Source: Erwinia typographi
GTDB taxonomy: Bacteria; Pseudomonadota; Gammaproteobacteria; Enterobacterales; Enterobacteriaceae
Direction: 5' to 3'
Assembly (NCBI RefSeq): GCF_000773975.1
Contig: NZ_JRUQ01000059.1
Coordinates: 62,001-126,000 of the forward strand
Length of the DNA: 64,000 nt
This document shows, piece by piece, positions 59,982-64,000 of the stretch. The stretch's first letter is position 1. Every line of letters starts with the position of its first letter. The notes under the pieces are model-generated. The model worked only from the letters and a program-made list of their open reading frames with translations, was not told where the DNA came from and searched no databases. The translations under genes and the position numbers were made by a program.

Positions 59982-60007
59982 CCAGAGTGTGTGATCACAA
60001 AATCTGG
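59982..60007. promoter_or_regulatory. 26-bp near-perfect palindrome upstream of rpfF
   Basis: Outer arms CCAGA/TCTGG and a perfect central TGTGATCACA are symmetric around 59994/59995; 11 of 13 base pairs match. It lies 50-75 bases before the rpfF start. The TGTGA/TCACA halves have no spacer, so it is not a normal CRP site. Confidence 0.5.
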
Positions 60008-60412
60008 TTTTGATTTTTAAGATAAAACAGGATCGAGAGCACAGCAGAGTGCGCGACACCCTCCGCCCTTTCCCTCAGCAGAAAGGCCCGTGGGAGTCCA
60101 GCACGGCAGGCACGGGCAGCGGGTATGGAGATTATTGCTGGATGCGGGGCAGGATTTGGCGGTAGAACCAAAAATGCGTGAGCGATTAGGAGTTTTTACC
60201 TGTGAAGATTGGCAGCGTTGCATACAATAGAGTTAAGCAATAGAACCAAGGAGTGATAGTTAGAACTCTAACTTTCCAGGCGCCATTGCTGTTCTGCTCC
60301 TGAAGGCCTGTCATTCCGACTGGCGCGCTATTTTATCGGGGTTTATTTACCTTATGTGAGATAAACCACGCATAAATTCGCTGGAGCTGGGCCGATAACG
60401 CAGGGATATCAC

Positions 60413-60418
60413 TATACT
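60413..60418 (+). promoter_or_regulatory. Sigma-S-type -10 of osmB
   Basis: CTATACTTA (60412-60420) contains TATACT preceded by C, the sigma-S-preferred -10, with no recognisable -35 (GGCCGA at 17 bp). It fits the osmotic and stationary-phase control known for osmB. Confidence 0.6.
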
Positions 60419-60459
60419 TACCAGGATATCTCTGCAGTACAAGAAATGGAGAAATGAGT

Positions 60460-60678
60460 ATGTCAATGACTACAAAACGGCTGACAGCAGGCCTGCTCGC
60501 TGCAACTCTGGTGCTTTCTCTGAGCGCCTGCTCACACTGGTCTAAACGCGACCGCAATACGGCTATTGGTGCCGGGGCTGGAGCAATTGGCGGATCGATC
60601 TTGTCTAACGGCAGCGGTCTGGGCACCGTTGGTGGCGCAGCGGTAGGCGGCATCATAGGTCACCAAATCAGCCGATAA
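60460..60678 (+). CDS. osmB: Osmotically inducible lipoprotein OsmB
   Basis: This 72-residue lipoprotein equals E. coli OsmB in length. Lipobox LSLSAC is followed by HWSKRDRNTAIGAGAGAIGG and a second glycine-zipper stretch (GGAAVGGIIGHQ). It is an outer-membrane protein induced by high osmolarity and stationary phase. ATG 60460 lies eight bases after GGAG; ATG 60454 is too close. Confidence 0.94.
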   Translation: MSMTTKRLTAGLLAATLVLSLSACSHWSKRDRNTAIGAGAGAIGGSILSNGSGLGTVGGAAVGGIIGHQISR

Positions 60679-60851
60679 GGAGTAATGAGGGGTGAAAGCC
60701 GGGCGATATTATCATCATTCAGCTTTCCTCCTGTATTTTAGATGCCCCCCTTTATCTCGCTGACGCACTCAGCGTTAAGAATACGGCACAGTGTATTTTA
60801 TTCACTTTCAACCTGCTTATCTGATAATGATCGGCTTGGCATTTAATACGT

Positions 60852-61393
60852 TTAATTCATCGCGTTTAGGCTGATAATTAAATCCCGCAGCCAACGTTGG
60901 CCGGCATGTCCGTGGCCGCGCTCGTGCCAGATAAGGCTGACTTCAAAGCGCTCTTTAAGCCAGGGGAGTTCCACCACGCTGAGTTGATTAAAAGGTTGCT
61001 GAATTAAACGTCGCGGGACCAGCGCCACCAGGTCACTCGCTGACACCATTCCGGGAATAAACAGAAATGAAGCGGCAGACATCGCGATCTGGCGTTGAAG
61101 CCCTGACGCAGCTAGTACAGCATCAACAGGCGTGGTAAATCCCCCACCGGCTGGTGAAACGATAATATGTTTCTGTTTTGCAAAATCCTTCATGCTCAGA
61201 TTTTCCTGGAGTGCAGGATGTCCTGAACGTCCGATAAGCACATAGGTTTCATAAAACAAATGATGAACTCTCAGATGGGTTTGCAGCGCTCCCGGAGTGG
61301 CAATGACGGCATCGATTTGCCCCGTAAGCAACTGCTGCTCTAACTGATTCGGATCATAGTTCCGCACGGCTATGCGCACTTGCGGAGCTTAGC
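60852..61393 (-). pseudogene. 5'-deleted LysR-family regulator
   Basis: The minus frame encodes about 178 residues of a LysR effector domain (PQVRIAVRNYDPNQLEQQLL through ERFEVSLIWHERGHG) with no HTH. In-frame TAA at 61393-61391 lies four codons before the GTG at 61379. Homology would be expected to continue, so the N-terminal DNA-binding half is lost. The break falls at the inner edge of a Tn3-type terminal repeat (61388-61425). Confidence 0.75.
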
Positions 61394-61425
61394 GTACAGT
61401 TTCGTACAGTTGGGCTTCAGATCCC
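61388..61425 (-). mobile_element. Tn3-family-like 38-bp terminal inverted repeat
   Basis: Read on the minus strand the 38 bases begin GGGATCTGAAG and end CTGTACGCTAAG. The GGGG(x)...CGTACGCTAAG frame and exact 38-bp length are typical of the Tn21/Tn1721 group, with one G changed at the outer end. The orientation puts the element's interior on the side of the lysR fragment. Confidence 0.5.
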
Positions 61426-61447
61426 TAACTAACTCAGGATAAGGGGG

Positions 61448-61522
61448 CTACGTTCATGCGCAGCACCATTGGCAAGTTTTATCGACAAAGCGTATCAACT
61501 GGCCGCTCTTTGCAACAGTGCC
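61448..61522 (-). mobile_element. IS6/IS26-family end remnant
   Basis: The 14 bases TTTGCAACAGTGCC (61509-61522) are exactly the complement of the IS26-type terminal repeat GGCACTGTTGCAAA. Inside it, 51 bases lead to GCTGCGCATGAAC, comparable to IS26 where about 49 bases lead to GCTGCACATGAAC at the transposase start. The transposase frame stops within seven codons, so only the end remains. Confidence 0.6.
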
Positions 61523-61568
61523 CTTAACGCGACAGAGCCTTAATGCAACACAACCCTCCGGTATGACA

Positions 61569-61898
61569 TTAATTAAATTCTAGTCCTCTCAACCATGCAG
61601 TATTAAGAACACAGGCATTAACTGGTTTTTTTAACAGATAAGCGATCAGTGCAGTCTGATAAAGTCCGTTCAAATGGCCTTTACTATCATCGGATATTGA
61701 TTTCCCGTACCATGTGCCATTAATCTTAACGTTAAATCCCGGCCCACGACCCAACCAGTTTGATGTGTTATTTATTGCAGATATATATACATCTTCATAA
61801 TATTGTCCGTCACAAGAGTTATTATGGTTCAAAGGATTACCTGCAAAGCAAAGTGAGGATGCCAGTGATAGAGAAACGGCTAGCAGTTTTATTTTCAT
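61569..61898 (-). CDS. Small secreted protein, weakly AB5 B-subunit-like
   Basis: This 109-residue precursor starts MKIKLLAVSLSLASSLCFA, a signal peptide with likely cleavage before GNPL. The ~90-residue mature part has two Cys (C29, C96) that could pair, two predicted strands (YEDVYISAINN, FNVKINGTWYG), then a helix GLYQTALIAYLLKKPV and a last strand. The order and the LY-x2-AL-x2-Y-x4-PV pattern recall SubB/PltB B subunits (LY-x-QAL-x-FY-x-TGQ-PV), but similarity is weak. It starts 45 bases after the stop of the halovibrin-like gene on the same strand. AT-rich, like its partner. Confidence 0.6.
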   Translation of the reverse strand: MKIKLLAVSLSLASSLCFAGNPLNHNNSCDGQYYEDVYISAINNTSNWLGRGPGFNVKINGTWYGKSISDDSKGHLNGLYQTALIAYLLKKPVNACVLNTAWLRGLEFN

Positions 61899-61943
61899 CA
61901 ATAAGTCCCAGTAATACATAATTATGCATATTTTATGCGCAGC

Positions 61944-62897
61944 TTATCCCAATAAAATTATAGATAAAATATCTATAACCTTAAGATAGTTATCGTCAAA
62001 TGGCCCCTGGTCAGACTCAACAAACGTGAAGTCGACGTTTTCTGATTCTTTTTCTGGGAGAGTGATTTTAATCACAGGTATACGGATGCCTGTTTGTTTA
62101 AAATAGTCTGATTGCATGTATTTAGCTGCTTCCAGACCCGTTAACCCATCGTTATGTAATCCATCGATATAAAAAAAGGATTCGATCGGTAATTGTTCCC
62201 CAATACCGGCTGGCCAGGTAGCAATGGATAGCTCGTTCTGACTCCAGGCCTCCATTTGGTCCTGTACATTCGTCAGGCGCCTGGCCTTCAGGCTAGTAGC
62301 AAAAGCGTCAGTACTGGCGTCAAACGAACACTGGTGGTGATAGCGTTTTGGACTGACAGGATCCACTGAGTTGAAATGATCAAGCCATTGTTCTGCGGTC
62401 GTGATCCCTTGAGACTCGCATTCCCTGCTTTCTTCCGGATAATCACTTGCTGCACCACATCCTTGATGAGTGCGAATGTTAGTGCCTGCATCATAGGGAA
62501 ATGAACACAGCACCTTTATAGGCCATGGGGATGAAGTGCCGTATCTTCCGCTTTTTAATGTGAATCCCTGAGAGCGGGAAGCTTGTAAACGTGTAGTATT
62601 CAGGTCGTTTCTAAAATAAGAGAACGGTATTCCTCCGCGTATGGCAGAAGACGGGCTAGGCTCCCAAGCATGATAATTTGGACTGGCGTTTGCAGCCCGT
62701 ATTAATATTCCATTACAAAACCAAGCCGGGTCATCTCCGCAGGTGTCTGAGGTATCATAAAACCTTTTTTTCATATCATCCGCGACGTTAAATCCTGTTA
62801 ACTTCGCTGATTCTTCTTCGGCTCCTGAAGTACTTATATTTAACCCACAAAAAAGCAACGACAACAATATTGCAATTAATTTTGTCTTCTTGTTCAT
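61944..62897 (-). CDS. Halovibrin (HvnA/HvnC)-family secreted protein
   Basis: This 317-residue precursor has a signal peptide (MNKKTKLIAILLSLLFCGLN, cleavage near SGA-EEE). The body shows the halovibrin pattern: RFYDTSDTCG, FCNGILIRA, YHAWEPSPSS, GGIPFSYFRND, VLCSFPYDAGT, GCGAASDYP, CESQGITTAEQW, HHQCSFD, QNELSIATW and PIESFFYI. Six mature Cys could form disulfides. Halovibrins of Vibrio fischeri were reported to be secreted NAD-cleaving ADP-ribosyltransferases; the family is otherwise little studied. It is strongly AT-rich against the flanks and surrounded by transposon debris, which suggests transfer. The ribosome-binding site is weak. Confidence 0.75.
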   Translation of the reverse strand: MNKKTKLIAILLSLLFCGLNISTSGAEEESAKLTGFNVADDMKKRFYDTSDTCGDDPAWFCNGILIRAANASPNYHAWEPSPSSAIRGGIPFSYFRNDLNTTRLQASRSQGFTLKSGRYGTSSPWPIKVLCSFPYDAGTNIRTHQGCGAASDYPEESRECESQGITTAEQWLDHFNSVDPVSPKRYHHQCSFDASTDAFATSLKARRLTNVQDQMEAWSQNELSIATWPAGIGEQLPIESFFYIDGLHNDGLTGLEAAKYMQSDYFKQTGIRIPVIKITLPEKESENVDFTFVESDQGPFDDNYLKVIDILSIILLG

Positions 62898-63003
62898 TTT
62901 TTTCGCATATAAATTTTAGGGTATAGGCGTACATTTAACTAACTTCAAATAGAAAAAACCACTTAATTTTTTTTAAATTTAAGTAAAATTAATAATTTTG
63001 ATT

Positions 63004-63398
63004 CAAGATTAGACGATTGGGTGATGCCTCTGTGATGCAAAAACGGGAGTGACCATCGATTCGATATCCAAGCTAACGTGACAACAATTGTTCATTGAGA
63101 TGTAGCCCCTTCTTTTCAGCAGGTTAATGGCGTTTTCTATATATACGGTATTCCACAATGTGATCGCGGCGGTAATCAGCGTCAGTCCGCTGGCCCGGTA
63201 ACTCTGATTTTCCAGACCTCGATCCCTTATTTCACCAAGACGATGCATGAAGACGGCTCTGGCAAAGGCATTTTTTGTTCTGTAAGGACTTCTGGAGCAG
63301 CAGACTGGGCTGAATCCTGTTGAGATCATGACAGACATAGTTGGTACCAGCGATATTATTTTGGCCTGTTCTGGCTGCTGGGATATCAGTTTTCCCAC
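63004..63398 (-). pseudogene. Decayed Tn3-family transposase, C-terminal fragment
   Basis: The frame contains [41 protein letters not shown] and [11 protein letters not shown], the conserved C-terminal region of Tn3-family TnpA ([11 protein letters not shown]-x-YRASGL, LWNTVY). The expected ending around HLSPLGWEHI is replaced by HVSLDIESM, so the 3' end is frameshifted or lost. The frame is open upstream to the yciH stop, but that part does not look like TnpA. No terminal repeat is seen beyond the 3' end. Confidence 0.8.
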
Positions 63399-63500
63399 CG
63401 GCTTGACGATGCTGGCGAAGCGGTATTCTGGTGGGTGGAGAAATTGGCAAACTACGGTGCTCTGGATGAGCTGGTGAGGTTTCGCGGCCTTATTTCTGGC

Positions 63501-63827
63501 CTAACCACCCGCCAGCTTCACCTTCAGCCCTTTCGCTTCAAGCAGCGATTTAAGCAGCTCACGCTTGTCACCCTGAATCTCAATCACGCCCTCTTTGACT
63601 GAACCGCCGCAGCCGCATTTTTTCTTTAATTCCGCCGCCAGTTTTTCCAGCCCGGCATCAGCAAGGTCCAGCCCGCTAATCAGACAAACGCCTTTGCCCT
63701 TTCTGCCGCTGGTCTGTCGCTGAATACGGACTATACCGTCCCCTTTTGGACGCTGCACTTCCTGCTTTGGCTCGTCAATCCGACCGGCGTCAGTGGAATA
63801 AACCAGACGGCTGTTACTGTCGGCCAT
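63501..63827 (-). CDS. yciH: SUI1-domain protein YciH (eIF1-like)
   Basis: This 108-residue protein equals E. coli YciH in length. The SUI1 domain occupies the C-terminal ~75 residues (VRIQRQTSGRKGKGVCLISG, KKKCGCGGSVKEGVIEIQG). YciH resembles eukaryotic eIF1 and is reported to affect initiation fidelity and stress translation. Its ATG shares one base with the pyrF stop (TAATG), and GGAGG inside pyrF serves as ribosome-binding site. Confidence 0.96.
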   Translation of the reverse strand: MADSNSRLVYSTDAGRIDEPKQEVQRPKGDGIVRIQRQTSGRKGKGVCLISGLDLADAGLEKLAAELKKKCGCGGSVKEGVIEIQGDKRELLKSLLEAKGLKVKLAGG

Positions 63828-64000
63828 TATGCCTCCTGTAAAGATGTAAGGATGCTTTTGAGCGTGGCTTCCGGGTCCGCAGACTGCGTAATTGGACGCC
63901 CGATCACCATATAATCTACGCCAGCCTGCTGCGCTTGCTGCGGCGTCATAATCCGGCGCTGATCGCCAGCATCGCTGCCTGCCGGGCGGATACCCGGCGT
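63827..64000 (-). CDS. pyrF: Orotidine 5'-phosphate decarboxylase, 5' end beyond window
   Basis: The last 57 residues are present: [20 protein letters not shown], then [15 protein letters not shown] and a short C-terminus. The GIRP and VIGRPIT blocks are the phosphate-binding end of the TIM barrel. PyrF makes UMP in pyrimidine synthesis. It is cotranscribed with yciH, as in E. coli. Confidence 0.95.
   Translation of the reverse strand, partial: TPGIRPAGSDAGDQRRIMTPQQAQQAGVDYMVIGRPITQSADPEATLKSILTSLQEA

Larger units (their letters stand above)
59933..60459. other. 527-bp region between rpfF and osmB
   Basis: It holds the rpfF leader, a small AGCGC/GCGCT hairpin (59955-59968), the 26-bp palindrome (59982-60007), a possible gene remnant (about 60126-60236), a 16-bp inverted repeat AGTTAGA-AC-TCTAACT (60258-60273) and the osmB promoter. 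No convincing complete gene is seen. Confidence 0.6.

Noticed and set aside
59990..59999. CRP site at TGTGATCACA upstream of rpfF
   Set aside because: CRP needs six bases between TGTGA and TCACA; here there are none.
60668..60718. 16-residue minus-strand frame after AGGAGG, overlapping the end of osmB
   Set aside because: The ribosome-binding site is good, but the frame is tiny, lies partly inside osmB and has no visible promoter or downstream gene it could lead.
60740..60777. Second Tn3 terminal repeat ending in GTTAAG
   Set aside because: The 38 bases ending there do not begin with G-run; match at one end only.

Overview
The window is a chromosomal segment of a gamma-proteobacterium of the order Enterobacterales. 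Nearly every core gene matches an Escherichia coli gene at full length, and many sit in E. coli-like order: pntAB-ydgH-ydgI, rstAB, asr-ydgU-ydgD-hrpA-azoR, ydbH-ynbE-ydbL-ldhA-ydbJ, dbpA-ttcA-fnrS-zntB, mppA-mpaA-ycjG-tpx-tyrR, the psp and sap operons, yciW, rnb, rpfR, osmB, yciH-pyrF. An M32 carboxypeptidase, an rpfF next to rpfR, and a psp operon without pspE that continues into ycjXF suggest an Erwinia/Pantoea-like lineage (Erwiniaceae). That placement is inference. No tRNA, rRNA, CRISPR array or intact prophage was seen.

Layout. 1-8.2 kb: a cut acyltransferase, uspE, the proton-translocating transhydrogenase pntAB, the secreted protein gene ydgH, the transporter gene ydgI, and an unrecognised 137-residue gene. 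8.4-18.5 kb: the rstAB two-component system, an M32 carboxypeptidase, asr with a 60-bp tandem repeat and an upstream RstA-box match, ydgU, ydgD, hrpA, azoR. 18.6-24.5 kb: the ydbH-ynbE-ydbL envelope lipid-bridge operon, ldhA, ydbJ, an MgtC-family membrane protein and a monooxygenase-like protein. 24.5-34.7 kb: dbpA, ttcA, a proline-rich small gene, the FNR-controlled sRNA gene fnrS, zntB, a lipoprotein, the murein-peptide genes mppA, mpaA and ycjG, then tpx and tyrR. 34.8-45.8 kb: the envelope-stress block pspF/pspABCD-ycjX-ycjF with a sigma-54 promoter, and sapABCDF. Between pspF and sapA lies a RyhB-family sRNA with a Fur box over its promoter. 45.9-59.9 kb: yciW; an accessory block of a LysR regulator, an alpha-glucoside-type PTS and a YdeP-type molybdo-oxidoreductase; rnb; a CstA-type transporter with its YbdD partner; and rpfR/rpfF, a diffusible-signal (BDSF-type) synthase and receptor pair.

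60.7-63.5 kb is a small AT-rich mosaic island between osmB and yciH. It carries a beheaded lysR, a Tn3-type terminal repeat, an IS6/IS26-type end, a decayed Tn3 transposase, and two AT-rich genes for secreted proteins. One of these is a halovibrin-family protein. The other is a small protein with some resemblance to B subunits of AB5 toxins. This pair is the best candidate for an undescribed system in the window. The two sRNAs (fnrS, ryhB), the palindrome upstream of rpfF and the RstA box upstream of asr are the clearest regulatory finds.
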